A stretch of 64,000 nt of DNA from Anisakis pegreffii (lineage: Eukaryota; Nematoda; Chromadorea; Rhabditida; Anisakidae): assembly GCA_035041965.1 (NCBI GenBank), contig JAPYMA010002636.1, forward strand, positions 1 to 64,000, given 5' to 3'. Position 1 is the stretch's first letter, and the number at the start of each line of letters is the position of its first letter. This document shows positions 1-9,960 of this stretch, piece after piece. The notes under the pieces were generated by a model, which had not been told where the DNA came from, made no database searches, and was given only the letters and a program-made list of their open reading frames with translations. Position numbers and translations under genes: made by a program.

Positions 1-75
1 AGTGGTGTCCGTTCCCGTGTGGCAGAGCAGGGTTCGGGTTCTGTTTTTGAATTTTTTTGGATTTTGTTTCTAATT
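1..75 (+). repeat. 3' part of a tRNA-like element
   Basis: The stretch carries GGTTCGGGTT at 31-40, close to the RNA polymerase III B box. It resembles the 3' part of the element at 242-345, including the T-rich tail. The 5' part would lie outside the window. It is not a functional tRNA: no acceptor stem pairs. A tRNA-derived repeat or pseudogene is the best reading. Confidence 0.35.
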
Positions 76-241
76 TATATCTCAGATGTAGCCTAGACTT
101 TTTCAAGTTCTATACTGTATTTTGAGCAGTAATAATCTGCCAAATTAAAATTTGAAAAATGAAAGGGGGAGAGAGGAAAAAAATTGGTAACTTTTTCGGA
201 TTCCATTCTTGTCTACTCGATAGTGTAGGTAGATGTTAGGT

Positions 242-345
242 GCATCGTGGCCTAATGGTAGTGTGGTGCGTTGTCGCACAGAAAGGCAAGGTTCGGTTCC
301 CGTTTTGGAATCGTTTGGTATTTTTCTGAATTATATTTCAGTTTC
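242..345 (+). repeat. tRNA-like element (pseudo-tRNA or SINE head)
   Basis: TGGCCTAATGGTAG (248-261) matches an A box and GGTTCGGTTCC (290-300) matches a B box, spaced as in a class I tRNA. The start GCATCGTGG resembles a Gly- or Asp-type tRNA head, but the 3' side does not pair with it. The element is therefore tRNA-derived, not a working tRNA. A diverged copy of its 3' half opens the window. Confidence 0.4.
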
Positions 346-2324
346 TGAGTTATATATCTGAATGTGCATATTTCATTGCGAAACTTTATAGCTGTAAAAA
401 ATTTCAGCTCATAATTATCATCAGGAAGAAACAGCTTTTCCAAAAGTGCGGTGTTTCAGTGAGTTCTGATTTTTCAATTACAACTTTTTTCGGTTTCCCT
501 CCATCCACACAGCCACATAGATTCGCGACGCACCTCACTGACTATTATTTATTACTTCGAAGAAGCGCAGATTTCATTTTAAGAGCACAAAATATAAAAT
601 TACCTCATAAATCCGTACCAAAACGGCTCGAAAGTGAAAAAAAAGTGGCAGTGGTGGACGGACCGTTACATAGCATATTGCGAACAGAAGAAGACCGAGA
701 GAAAAATCGACCGTCATCAAATAGTTTTCAACTCTACTTTCAGCAGATTCTCTTTCCCAACTTCTCATGTAATTCTCACTTTCGCCTGTTGTCCGGTAAT
801 CCGACTCTATCTTTTGGGAATAATTTTCCATGAAAGTAATGTTGCAGATAGTTATGATGTGTATGTATATCGTGAAAGATTCATAATAAATAAAGATGAA
901 TAATAAAAATTTGTGTTGTGTTACATTGAGACATTCAACGAGGTGAAATATCAAAAGGATCATACAAACGAATCATTTAATTTATAAATTATCGACGAAA
1001 ATATTTCAAAAAATTATTTTAAAAGGATAATAATTTGATTTATTGCAGCAATGACTATGGGGTGAAGAAATCAAAGTTGCAAATCTATTCTTGTTGTTGT
1101 AGTGTTCATGATTATGTTATTTAAGGTTCTTCAGATTCTGATAGGTCTATGATTATATGTGATTATCATGGCGATATCTATAAGATGTTAGGTCCATTAT
1201 TTGGTACATAATAATAATAACGTTAATTCAGAAACACAGTGCCATGCAAAAACAGACAAAACTACCACTATGCCACGACGCACCAGGTATCCACCGTCAC
1301 CATCTTTCTTTCAGCTAATTTAAATGGTTAATTGGATTGATTTGATCTTTCGATTCAATTATTCTTTCAATTAATTCATTAATCTCATTGTTACATCGTT
1401 TCAATTCAATTAATCTCTTTCAATTAATTCAGATCTTTCAATTAGTATAAATTAATCATTATTTATTTCATTCTTTTAATTGAATCGAATTGTAATTGCT
1501 TCGACTTACATGCATTATGAAATATCATTATGTTTCATTACTTTTTGTTCTATTCTCTGCAATATTTGTTTTATTTACAGATTTTTCATAATACTATCAT
1601 GTTTTCATACAATACTAATTAGTATTTTTTATTGTTGTGGACTTAAATCGTGTATATTCAATCAGAAATAATTCGCGATGGTTATTATGCATTTGAAAGA
1701 ATGTTACAATATATTATGAAAGTAATGTTGTAAACAGTAATGATGTAAATGTGCACAAATAAAAGGAAACCGTTCTCCAGATATTCAGCCAAAAATAAAG
1801 TATGCAGCAACATATATGATGATAACCACAATAATGAAGTATTAGTAATCACAATCAAGTTCAATCAATCAAATCAATTTTATGATAATTCAATATCACA
1901 TCAATTCAACCATTCAATCAGATCAATCCTATCAGATCATTTCTTCGAAATTCTATGACAATCAGATCAATTCTTTCTCCCCCCACGATACTGAATTGTC
2001 TCAAACACATAACCTGATAATTATTTCCTCTCATCCTATCGTTACTGTAATTTACTAAAATCATGAGCAGTAAATAAAATAAGTAAAATTTCATCCTCAT
2101 TTATTTGTGTGTGCTATTGATTCTGATTAATGAACATTCATTTTAATTCCCGGAAAATTGGATATGCTACGATGGGCCCGAATGCCTCGTTGTCGATAGA
2201 GGAATATCGAGAATAGCGGCTGAAAACGTAACAGAATTGTTTTTTTCCCGAGTTTTTTCAGTTTCTGTCTTATGAATAATTATTCGTTTAAATAATGTCG
2301 CCGTTTTAGGTTATGTATATTTTC
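346..2324. other. AT-rich stretch without a recognised gene
   Basis: No spliced gene could be supported. 1310-1460 and 1850-1960 are made of repeated short words (TTTCAATTAATTC; CAATCAAATCAATTC), typical of decayed simple repeats. Open frames at 459-833 and 574-963 lie on opposite strands and resemble no family known to me. Confidence 0.5.
1230..1290 (-). repeat. tRNA-like head on the minus strand
   Basis: Read on the minus strand, this contains GCGTCGTGGCATAGTGGTAG, nearly the same as the A-box half of the element at 242. No B box follows. It is probably a truncated inverted copy of the same family. Confidence 0.3.
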
Positions 2325-2484
2325 TTATTATCAGTTGGATTGAAACATTTCATGATTTAGTTACGTTTTATCGCGGAAGTAGGGAAATTGCTGCAAGGAC
2401 GAGTTGAGTAGTGAGAGGTGGAAGGATGTCAAAATTATCAGGGTTCATTTTTGTTATTAAATTTGTTATCTTTCAAGGCGAGAG

Positions 2485-2580
2485 CACCATTGGCGCAGTG
2501 GCGGACGCCTTTAGTGAAGGCTGGAAGGACGTCGGTTGAGGTCGAAGTTCGGGTACTTTTAACAATATACATTTTTTTTC
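2485..2580 (+). ncRNA. tRNA-like module 1 of the array
   Basis: A box TGGCGCAGTGG (2491-2501) is a perfect match to the consensus. A B-box-like AGTTCGGGTA follows at 2546-2555 and a run of eight T at about 2572-2579 could end Pol III transcription. The arms do not fold into a convincing tRNA. Confidence 0.35.
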
Positions 2581-2761
2581 AGCGGATTATTGGGATATTT
2601 TCTCGTGTTAACAGTTGAATTCAAATATTTCTTGACTCACTTAGGTTTGATCGCAGGATTCAGGAAATCGCTGGAAGGTAGATTAGAATGGCGGAGTTGA
2701 GATGATGTCAAAATTCTCAGAGCCCATTTTTATTACTAACTTCAGCATCTTTCAGAGTAAC

Positions 2762-2860
2762 TGCATCAATGGTGCAGCGGCAGACATACTTGGCTGAGAT
2801 TGGAAGGATGTTCGATACGGTCGAGGTTCGGGTCCTTTTAACGTTTTACGTTTTTTCAAT
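2762..2860 (+). ncRNA. tRNA-like module 2 of the array
   Basis: A-box-like TGGTGCAGCGG (2770-2780) and a strong B box GGTTCGGGTCC (2825-2835) are 55 nt apart, followed by T runs. No anticodon arm can be drawn with confidence. Confidence 0.35.
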
Positions 2861-3041
2861 AGATCTTTTGAAATATTTTCCTGCATTATCAGCCGGATTG
2901 AAATATTTCATGATTCAGCTACGTTTTATCGCAGAAATTCAAGATATTGCTGGAAGGAAGAGTTGGATAGAGAGGAGTGAAATGATGTCAGAGTTATCAG
3001 GGTCCATTTTTGTTAGTAACTTTATTTTGTTTAGCAGTGAG

Positions 3042-3125
3042 AGCGTTGATGGCGCAGTGGCAGGTGTCGCTGGTGAGCTGCTGAGATCAGTTTGAATCTC
3101 CCTAATGTTTCGCGATTTCCAATTA
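3042..3125 (+). ncRNA. tRNA-like module 3 of the array
   Basis: A perfect A box TGGCGCAGTGG (3050-3060) is followed only 39 nt later by a weak B box AGTTTGAATCTCC (3089-3101). The shorter spacing indicates a deletion of about 16 nt relative to the other modules. Confidence 0.3.
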
Positions 3126-3296
3126 TTTTTTAAATGAGTGTTATCTTATGTTATTTAGTGAAATGCAATATTTCATAGATTTTGAACGTTTAGAAATAAA
3201 GAAAATGCTAAAATGAGAAGTCAGATAGTGGAAAGTGAAGTGATGACAGAATTTTCGGGGTTGATTTCTATCAATAACTTAACCATTTTAAGGAAC

Positions 3297-3400
3297 GAGA
3301 GCGTCAATGGTCCAGTGGTAGACGTCTGCGGTGAAGATTGGGAGGACGTTGGATCTACTTTAAGGTTCGGGTCCGCCTAACGTTTTCCGTTTTATTCAGC
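3297..3400 (+). ncRNA. tRNA-like module 4 of the array
   Basis: A box TGGTCCAGTGGTAG (3308-3321) and B box GGTTCGGGTCC (3364-3374) keep the 56 nt spacing. The B box is identical to that of module 2, although the surrounding DNA has diverged. Confidence 0.35.
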
Positions 3401-3788
3401 TGATTTTTTTGAAGTATTTTCTCCTGCTTTCAGTTGAGTTCAAATATTTCTTGATTCAGTTACGTTTTGTCGCAGAAATAGGGAAATTGCTGAGAGGGGA
3501 GTTGAGTAGCGGGAGATGGAATGACGTCAAAATTTTCATGGTCGATTTTTGTCATTAACTTCGGTAGCTCTAAAAGAAGTAATATCTGCCTTTACGCTTG
3601 AATAAAAAAAGCTCAAAAATTATCCATAATTATTTTCTGTTGGAGTGTTGTGTAAGCAATTACTTATTTTCAAAGTCTTCGCTATCAAACACCATAAATG
3701 AGTAAGAATAATTGCATTGTTGGCGTTTTCATTTCGTTTGAATATAATCAAATGAGTTATGCTTGTGATAATAAATTTCATCCCTTAG

Positions 3789-4020
3789 ACTGGATTGCGT
3801 CAGATCGGAAGGGTTGATGGAATCGTGGCCGCTGCAATCCACTCATTATTAGAGGTAATTCACATCAAGTGCTTCAGTGTTTATTTTTCTTATTTTTTAC
3901 AACATCTCATTTATTCCTGACCTTACAGTTGATTTTTTTCAGCAAGAAATGTTTTTCACGAGGGCTTATTTGAGGATATCAGATTTGAGGATATCAGAGC
4001 GTGGCGTTTTGGGAGTTTTA
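3789..4020 (+). pseudogene. possible relic of a histone H4-like gene
   Basis: Two exon-like pieces join in phase: 3789-3854 (acceptor CCCTTAG, donor GAG/GTAATT) and from 3943 (acceptor TTTTTTTCAG). The second encodes LRISDLRISERGVLGVL, which resembles the H4 stretch RISGL...RGVLKVF. The first contains GI...AI..L, as in the H4 GITKPAIRRL segment. The region contains a 14 bp direct repeat (TTGAGGATATCAGA twice) and no normal H4 start or end. The reading frame runs on through the first two stem-loops. The similarity is weak and judged by eye, and its position directly before histone-type stem-loops is the main support. It may instead be unrelated coding or noncoding DNA. Confidence 0.25.
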
Positions 4021-4028
4021 AACAAACG

Positions 4029-4044
4029 GCCCTCTTTAGGGCCT
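4029..4044 (+). terminator. histone-type 3' stem-loop 1
   Basis: GGCCCTCTTTAGGGCC forms a perfect six-pair stem with loop CUUU and follows ACAAAC. Animal histone mRNAs end in such a hairpin, and a C at the first loop position is a known nematode feature. It would bind SLBP and direct 3' end formation in a real histone mRNA. Confidence 0.75.
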
Positions 4045-4089
4045 CCAAACCGATAAACCAAACTTTGTCTATCGCGATGACGACCCAAC

Positions 4090-4105
4090 GGCTCTCTTTA
4101 GAGCC
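4090..4105 (+). terminator. histone-type 3' stem-loop 2
   Basis: GGCTCTCTTTAGAGCC is a perfect six-pair stem with loop CUUU, 61 bp after the first. One pair has changed from C-G to U-A with pairing kept. CCAAC precedes it. Confidence 0.75.
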
Positions 4106-4118
4106 AATTCAACTCAAC

Positions 4119-4134
4119 GGCCCTCTTTAGGGCT
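4119..4134 (+). terminator. histone-type 3' stem-loop 3
   Basis: GGCCCTCTTTAGGGCT has the same stem and loop, with a G-U closing pair, 29 bp after the second. It is preceded by AACTCAAC, as is copy 4. Confidence 0.7.
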
Positions 4135-4147
4135 ATCATAACTCAAC

Positions 4148-4163
4148 GGCTCTCTTTAGAGCC
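4148..4163 (+). terminator. histone-type 3' stem-loop 4
   Basis: GGCTCTCTTTAGAGCC is preceded by AACTCAAC and lies 29 bp after the third. It has the same stem variant as copy 2, so the 29 bp spacing and the alternating stem sequences suggest duplication of the hairpin segment. Confidence 0.75.
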
Positions 4164-5660
4164 GCCTTAAGTGATCGATCAAAAGTTCATTATTTTCTAT
4201 GATTCAGCGAATATTCTCAAAATTTGCGGTGTGTTGTTCTGGCTATATTTAAAAGTGCATTTCTGTATAATTTTACTCTGCGCTATATGAATGTGCATTG
4301 GTACATTCATTTCGATTTAGTTATACGATATAATTATTATGAATATTTTGACACAGGTTCAGGGGATGCTATAATTGTTATGAATATTTTGACATTAGTT
4401 GTGAGGATGATAATTGTTTCATTTTAGAAGAACATTCAACTCGGTGGATTCGACGGCCGGTTGAAGAATGATGTATATGTGATATTATATTAACTGTTGT
4501 TGTGTGATATTGTAATTTTTTTGATGATGTCTTGTGATATTTTTGTTTTGTTGTAACTGTTTCTCTGTTTTCGTTTGTTTTTGAGGTTGCGTTTTGTGTG
4601 AGGTTAAAGGTTTTGCTACAGTGTTATTTGTTTTTTTCCTCCTTCCGAATTTTGGAGAGATGGTTGGTCTGTGAAGGTTGTTACCAGAAATTTTCAAATT
4701 CCCGCCTTCGGATGAAGGGCAAATCTTGATGCAGTGACAATTCGCCAAATTTGTGTCGAAGCCAATTTTCCACGATCAGCCAGCTTTTGCTTGTTTCACG
4801 CTTTCTCAAGTTCCTTTTACCTCAGTTTATATTTTCTTAGTTACTAATGAACGATATCTCACCTTACTTACATACGATTCTCACCTCAGTGTGAAATTTC
4901 ATCCCCTTGCTCATGAACTGCATTCATGTAGACTTCCTTTAGCTGGCGCGTGTTCCTTTGATACATCTATCTTTATTCCCATTTTGGTTCGACAATTCTT
5001 GTTCAGGCTAGGTGATTTTTACCCCGCCATGCCACGCGATCTGAGCTCATCGTTTCCACACTTGTTTCCTGGAATATTTCATCGTAGGTTTTTCAGTTTA
5101 CCTCATAAGAATTTCAAATATCACACAATCAATGCCCTTATTTTATCGATATCGTTGGCTGCATCATCGTTGAATTGATGACTTAATTATTCGATGAAGT
5201 GCATTATTTTAACTGAATCTGTGCTAGAATATCGTTCAGATGTCTCGCAGATATTTTAAAAGTCCAATTTTCCAAGCACATCCCCAGTATCTATTCGACT
5301 GTTTCATTTGAATTTAGACTTTTTAATATTAGACTTCTGTGTATATTGTGATCGTCTGAACTTCAATGTTGCAAAATTTCGTGCAAGTCTGCTTATCTGC
5401 TTATGGTTTTAACATTTCGAAATCGTTCCTTAAGGTTCAATCAAGAAATAGAGTTCCTTTCCTATGTCTATAGTTCTTCTCTGAAAGTGTTACTGTTTCT
5501 GTCGTTATCACAGATCGACATAATTTTCCAAAGAACCACTAACAAATCTCAAGTATTATCCGTTGTTGTGTTGATGTTAATGATGAAAGAGAAGTAAGGT
5601 CATTTTCATCTCAAGTTGTTGAACACTTAAAATTTCTGTTGATTTCGTCTTATTTTTTAA
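4164..5660. other. interval without a recognised gene
   Basis: A local duplication of the words TTATGAATATTTTGACA occurs at about 4337 and 4378. A 141-residue frame at 4753-5178 lacks an ATG and any family signature. No RNA gene was seen. Confidence 0.5.
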
Positions 5661-5684
5661 TATTTATCAGGCGTTGTTCTGTAA
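5661..5684 (+). promoter_or_regulatory. likely trans-splice acceptor before the Rpp25-like gene
   Basis: TTTATCAG ends at 5670, 14 bp before the start codon, with no obvious 5' exon. Such a lone acceptor close to an ATG is how nematode spliced-leader addition sites look. An ordinary 5' UTR intron is possible too. Confidence 0.45.
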
Positions 5685-7038
5685 ATGGATAATTATGTGA
5701 AAGATGGCGAGGTACAGTTGGATAGTTCGCCTCCTTTTCCCGAGGAACTAATTGATGGTGTTAATATAATGCTTATCAAAGAAGGAACTAAGTTCAGGAA
5801 TATCTTAGCGAATGTCGAGAAGCAATTCAAGGTAATTCCTTTATTGGTTCTTTTATCGTAAAATAATTCTTAATGTTCCATTAATGACTTCCTTTTCTCT
5901 GCATTGATCACCACCTTCACTGTGAAGAATTATAATGTCACAAAATTTTCATCACATCTCCCTTCCCTTATAAGAACTACGAAGCCGTTTCGAAAAGTCA
6001 GTGGTCACTGATCGCTATAAGCCAATCGGATCGTTACAAATATGTAAGCATTCGAATTGGTATTCGGGAGCATTACAGTTTGAGTGCATTAATAATAATT
6101 GTTTTTAGAATCCCGACTGTCGTCGTGTTATATTCAAAGGTGTTGGTGAAGCAACTGCCAAATGTATTTCATGTGTGGAAGTTTTCAAACGATCTTACAC
6201 CGTAGGTTGTTGAATTTATCACCTTAATTTATCAGTAACTTGTGCTTTGCTTTTCTCGTTTATCCTGTGATCTTCTACGTAACTCAGTTGTGTTCATATT
6301 AAAGTTGAGTGGAAATGAAGTTGTGTTGTTTCCAGGAATCTGTCCTTTATCAGTGGAACGAAGCACTCTTTACTCGGAGAACTGACACATGGAAACCGAT
6401 GAAGGAAGGTCTTTCGAAGTAAGTTTGTCAAAGTTTATGCTGATATCGAACCACTTGTCAGTAAAACACTTCAATCTGTTTCCTTCAATGTCTTTAGCTT
6501 TCACTCCAGAGACGAATTTTTTGACTGATGCATTCAAACTTTGTTTTGAAATAACCAATCAATTTTAGTTTGTTGGTTCATGTTGATGTGCCAACAATAC
6601 ACATATTGATATCACGAGATCCGTTTCCGGAACAATACCTCAATGATAGGCGAGTTTTGCACTATATGTTATTCACATTGCTTCAGAATATTTTCTTCGA
6701 TTGTTTCGATATGATCGTTTCGATTATCAGTTTTGCTGAGCAAGTTCAGAACCGTTTTATTTCCATTTCGAACCAGCGTCACTACAGAACTTCACGCCAT
6801 CACACAGCCCACGTAATTCACTTGTTCTGTCTCAAGCTATTGGCCAATTTTCAGTTGCCAACGTTCTGACGTTGAAGTGGTCGGCTTCAAGAAGGCAAGA
6901 AACAACGAAAAAGAAACACCCGGTGGAAGTAGTGGAAAAGCGAAGCTCCGACGACCGTCTGAACCGAACAAATGGAAAAGGACACCGAAGAGAAAAGAAA
7001 ATATAAAATCCATTCCAGTTGCCATTAAAAATTCTTGA
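5685..7038 (+). CDS. RNase P/MRP subunit, Rpp25/Rpp25L-like (Alba domain)
   Basis: The product matches the Rpp25 family, which with Rpp20 binds the P3 arm of RNase P and RNase MRP RNA in the nucleus and nucleolus for tRNA and rRNA processing. Exon 1 (5685-5831, 49 codons) opens MDNYVKDGEVQL, like the MEHYRKAGSVEL start of human Rpp25L, and contains IKEGTKFRNI. Exon 2 (6109-6201, 31 codons) holds the Alba core VIFKGVGEATAKCISC, followed by EVFKRSY. Exon 3 (6336-6418) encodes ESVLYQWNEAL and DTWKP. Exon 4 starts at 6569 with the last Alba strands (VPTIHILISRDPF). The lysine-rich tail from 6855 ends KNS at 7036-7038. The join between exon 4 and the tail is uncertain. A donor at 6668 keeps phase and would give about 201 residues, while the 6813-6854 mini-intron fits another upstream phase. 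A possible extra exon at 5975-6043 is not needed for the fold. Confidence 0.8.
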
Positions 7039-8304
7039 CGTTCTGTCTATTGAAGGGGAAAGCATTAGCATTATATCGCAACATCCAGTGAGGTCTTATA
7101 TTAATTGCTCACTAATTTCGCATATTTTTGAACGCACCGAGAATTTTGCTCCAACATTTCGAACAGTTGAAGTGTAAAATGTCAGTATCTGCGCAAGTGT
7201 ACGTTAAAGTTGATAGAATATTGCGTCGTTGAAATTTTTTGTTGTGAATGAATGTTCATTTAGCCTTGTTTCTAATGGGTAATAATCAGTCCGGTCAACG
7301 TGTGTTAAAGATCTTAGAATATTGTGCCACCAGCTTGTGTGTTCTCAACGACGATAGAAACAAAAAACGTAGGATTCGATTAGTGTAAAAGTCTAAGAAC
7401 GGAAGCAGGCCTTGTTCATATTAATCCTAATCTGAGCATTTTTGTTCGACAGGTATCTAACTTTTTGCTTCATTGCATCATACTCATATATTTCTGGTTC
7501 CTTGTGACTGCTGTGGCATTTCTCTCCAAAGTGATAGTGACGTTTTTTTTTTCAGAAATTGTTCCGTTTGTTTGTGTTCTTTAATCTATATGTTTCGTTT
7601 TTATGTGCATGTCTATTCTGTTGATTGTCACTGTTTTCTTTATCGTTGTTTTTTTTTCAATTTTTATTCGTGTGAGTGTTCTTAATTTCATGATGTTCTT
7701 CATAAAATGCCTCAGGTATAAATTTGTCTTATGATATGATTGGTGATGTAATTGGGGATTATAAAATAAGGTCGATGACAAAAGAACTGATGAACTCACA
7801 ACTGTTGTAAAAAGTCTTTGATGTGAATCTCAAGAGCGATTGAGATAGACAGATGTGGGTACGGAACGCAAAAACTTTTAATGATGGAAATGCGAAACGA
7901 CAAAAAATTCACATCATTAATCGTATAGTTTTGTTTGTTTCGAATATTTTGAAAGTGTTACGGTGATTGAATAAACTGATCGGAAATTGCATTTAACGAA
8001 GACTTTATTCCATTGCGAAGTTTTACTTATTACTGACATTAAATTGACACTGTTAGCTGATTATTACTGATGAGAGGAATCAGATGCGGGACAAATGCCC
8101 CGATACAATTGAACACTAGCAATAAAATAGATTGTCTGAAATCCATGAAACTTTTTGACATTAAATTGAAACTGTTAGGTATGGTATTATCGAATATTTT
8201 GTACTGTGTTTAGCAACTCCTTATTCTGTGAAATCATTAGCAATTGTAAGGATTTATATGATGGTTTGAAGCGATTCACTTGAGGATGATCCTCAATGTT
8301 TCCT
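7039..8304. other. intergenic, no gene seen
   Basis: This lies between the convergent Rpp25-like gene and the first lectin gene and should hold both 3' UTRs. It has T-rich runs near 7540 and 7650. Open frames here are short and family-less. Confidence 0.5.
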
Positions 8305-9451
8305 TCACGATAGAAATCCTGCATTGATACCTACCATCCGCTCGGTTGTTGGGAATGAAATCGCATCACTGCTACAAAAGAATGGCAAACGTTCCGCACA
8401 ATCCCTGTTCATCCAGAACCCAGTATTCGTATTCATTGCAACACATGTAGCCAATGGCCAAGGTTTTGGAAATCCTGAAAAATTTTGCTGACTACAAAAA
8501 AAAGTTGAGTGATTACATTGAAGTGTAAACCTCATTTCTGAGGCATTCACCGTAACCGATATTCCCGACTGAACATGAAAACGATACTCGAATTAACAAT
8601 AACAATGACAATGGCACAATGCTGCTCGTAGCAATTACTGATTGTAGTAATACGAGTAGTGATCATGATAAGAGGAACAATGATAATGACTTCAAATGAT
8701 TCAGCTTTCATGAATCGGTCTCGCATACCTGGTGACCATCTTCTGAATGTATTCGTATCTTGATCCCAACTCCACTCACCGTTCTCATAGAAATCCTTCA
8801 GCCCGATCCACACAAATGGTTCTCTACCAAAACCAAGTGCAAATGCTTAAACTCATTTTCATCATCAACCACACAAATGAAAGGAATCCTTAACAGCTGT
8901 CGCCAATGATAACGTGGTTTTCCCGTTTCCAAGATCCAAGATACGTTTCGAAGATATCCAAGATAAGCTATTTTTGAAGCAACCCATCAATCCATACTAA
9001 TGTAATGACGAACGCATTGCATCGTTTTCGTAAGAACCTTATTCCAGCAATGTCAATACGTTTTGCTCTATTGCAGCAAAATGTGATCGGCTTTTCATAG
9101 AGGAAAAAGGTAAACACTGAAATATTCTGCATTATTCTAGAAGCACTCGGCTTCTTCGTGGTTCTTGATGGATAGATATACTTCTTGAAAAATAAATTTT
9201 CTATATGTATGAATTAAAATACCTCTCAAAGCATTGTTCTCGATAACGTTCGAAATCGATGCGAAATATGAATGCGGCAATTCTCCACCGTGACATGCAA
9301 TTAACGCTTCGAAGAAATCTCTTCTTGCCATATAAAACTTGAAACATTTCGTGCGGTTCGTTGGTGACACAAATCCTCCGTCCGGGCAGCGATTACCACT
9401 TCCAATGCCCACTGCACAGAGCACAATCAAGGCCGATATTACGCGAATCAT
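8305..9451 (-). CDS. secreted C-type lectin A
   Basis: Three exons, 9451-9223, 8845-8729 and 8474-8305, join in phase 1 to give 171 residues. A signal peptide (MIRVISALIVLCAVGIGSG) is followed by one C-type lectin domain: CPDGGF and KCFKF give the first cysteines, then VWIGLKD, GEWSW, TCVAMN, GFWMNRDC and LPFFC. Six framework cysteines are present, the long form. The Ca-site motif EPN is replaced by PWP, so classical mannose binding is doubtful. Exon 2 starts after TTTAAG, an AAG acceptor. It is the 3'-most gene of a tandem cluster and the closest paralogue of lectin B. The product is secreted. A role in immunity or host contact is inferred from family knowledge only. Confidence 0.88.
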
Positions 9452-9960
9452 TTCAAGTCGTTTAATCCTTAAACTCTTTGAATATTATTCGAAACTGTAT
9501 TCAGAAGCACTCTATTAATATCTTTTTTCAAACTGGGAAATTTGAGCTAGCACGGATTCGTTCGATTTTTTGTTCTCGCGTGATCAAATATGTTGGAAGA
9601 AGTCATCATTGTGAGTAAAAATAGAATTGATTTGTCGGTTCAACGTATGTTTGGTAGTTTCGGGAGAGTGAGATTCTGGGGAGTGATGGTTTCGGAGAGA
9701 CATTGACAGTGCTGATCAGAATATGAACATTTATTTCCCATTGTTCTTTTGCGGAATGAAAAAAAAACAGCAGGAAAGCTGAATGCTCGGAGATAATGTT
9801 CTGAATCAGCACAAACGTTTCTGCGGTTATGTCCTGAACCATCACAAAAGGTGTCATCACATTCCATTATTTTTTTAAAGAAGCAATCATCAAAATAAGA
9901 AGTGAATATGGAACGATTCAGAATCAGCGAAAAAATTTTCATGATATCAATCAGAATGTT
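9452..9960 (-). promoter_or_regulatory. 5' region of lectin A, duplicated at lectin B
   Basis: Sequence upstream of the start codon is nearly repeated at 12424-12975. Shared parts include the GCTAGCACGGATTCG block (about 9547 and 12535), the CGTGATCAAATATGTTGG block and a long stretch ending GTGAATATGGAACGAT. The 5' leader GATTRAACGA before the ATG is also shared with lectins C and E in looser form. The duplication therefore carried the promoter with the gene. Confidence 0.6.

Larger units (their letters stand above)
2325..3580 (+). repeat. tandem array of about 275 bp tRNA-like units
   Basis: The segment repeats with a period of about 265-280 bp. The landmark TTACGTTTTATCGC recurs in diverged form near 2361, 2641, 2919, 3184 and 3460. 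Each of the first four units then has a conserved GATGTCAAAATT-like stretch, a T-rich stretch, and a tRNA-like module with an A box (TGGCGCAGTGG type) and a B box (GGTTCGGGTCC type). Three of the four modules have A-to-B spacing near 55 nt, as in long-variable-arm tRNAs. A T run or T-rich stretch follows the B box. The fifth unit stops before its tRNA-like part. The units are well diverged, so the array is old. It may be a tRNA-derived tandem repeat or a family of Pol III transcripts. Confidence 0.65.

Noticed and set aside
242..311. Functional tRNA gene
   Set aside because: A and B boxes are present, but the acceptor and anticodon stems do not pair.
459..963. Overlapping frames of 124 and 129 residues on opposite strands
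   Set aside because: Neither has a family match, and opposite open frames over the same bases are expected by chance in such DNA.
4753..5178. A 141-residue forward frame
   Set aside because: There is no ATG start, splice context or recognisable domain, and the composition is like that of neighbouring noncoding DNA.
5975..6043. An extra coding exon in intron 1 of the Rpp25-like gene
   Set aside because: Direct joining of exons 1 and 2 gives the normal Alba spacing, and the exon would insert 23 residues into a short loop. It was left as a possibility only.
6109..6201. Nuclear hormone receptor zinc finger (CISCVEVFKRS resembles a P box)
   Set aside because: The other zinc-binding cysteines are missing and flanking exons align with the Rpp25 Alba domain, which explains the segment fully.
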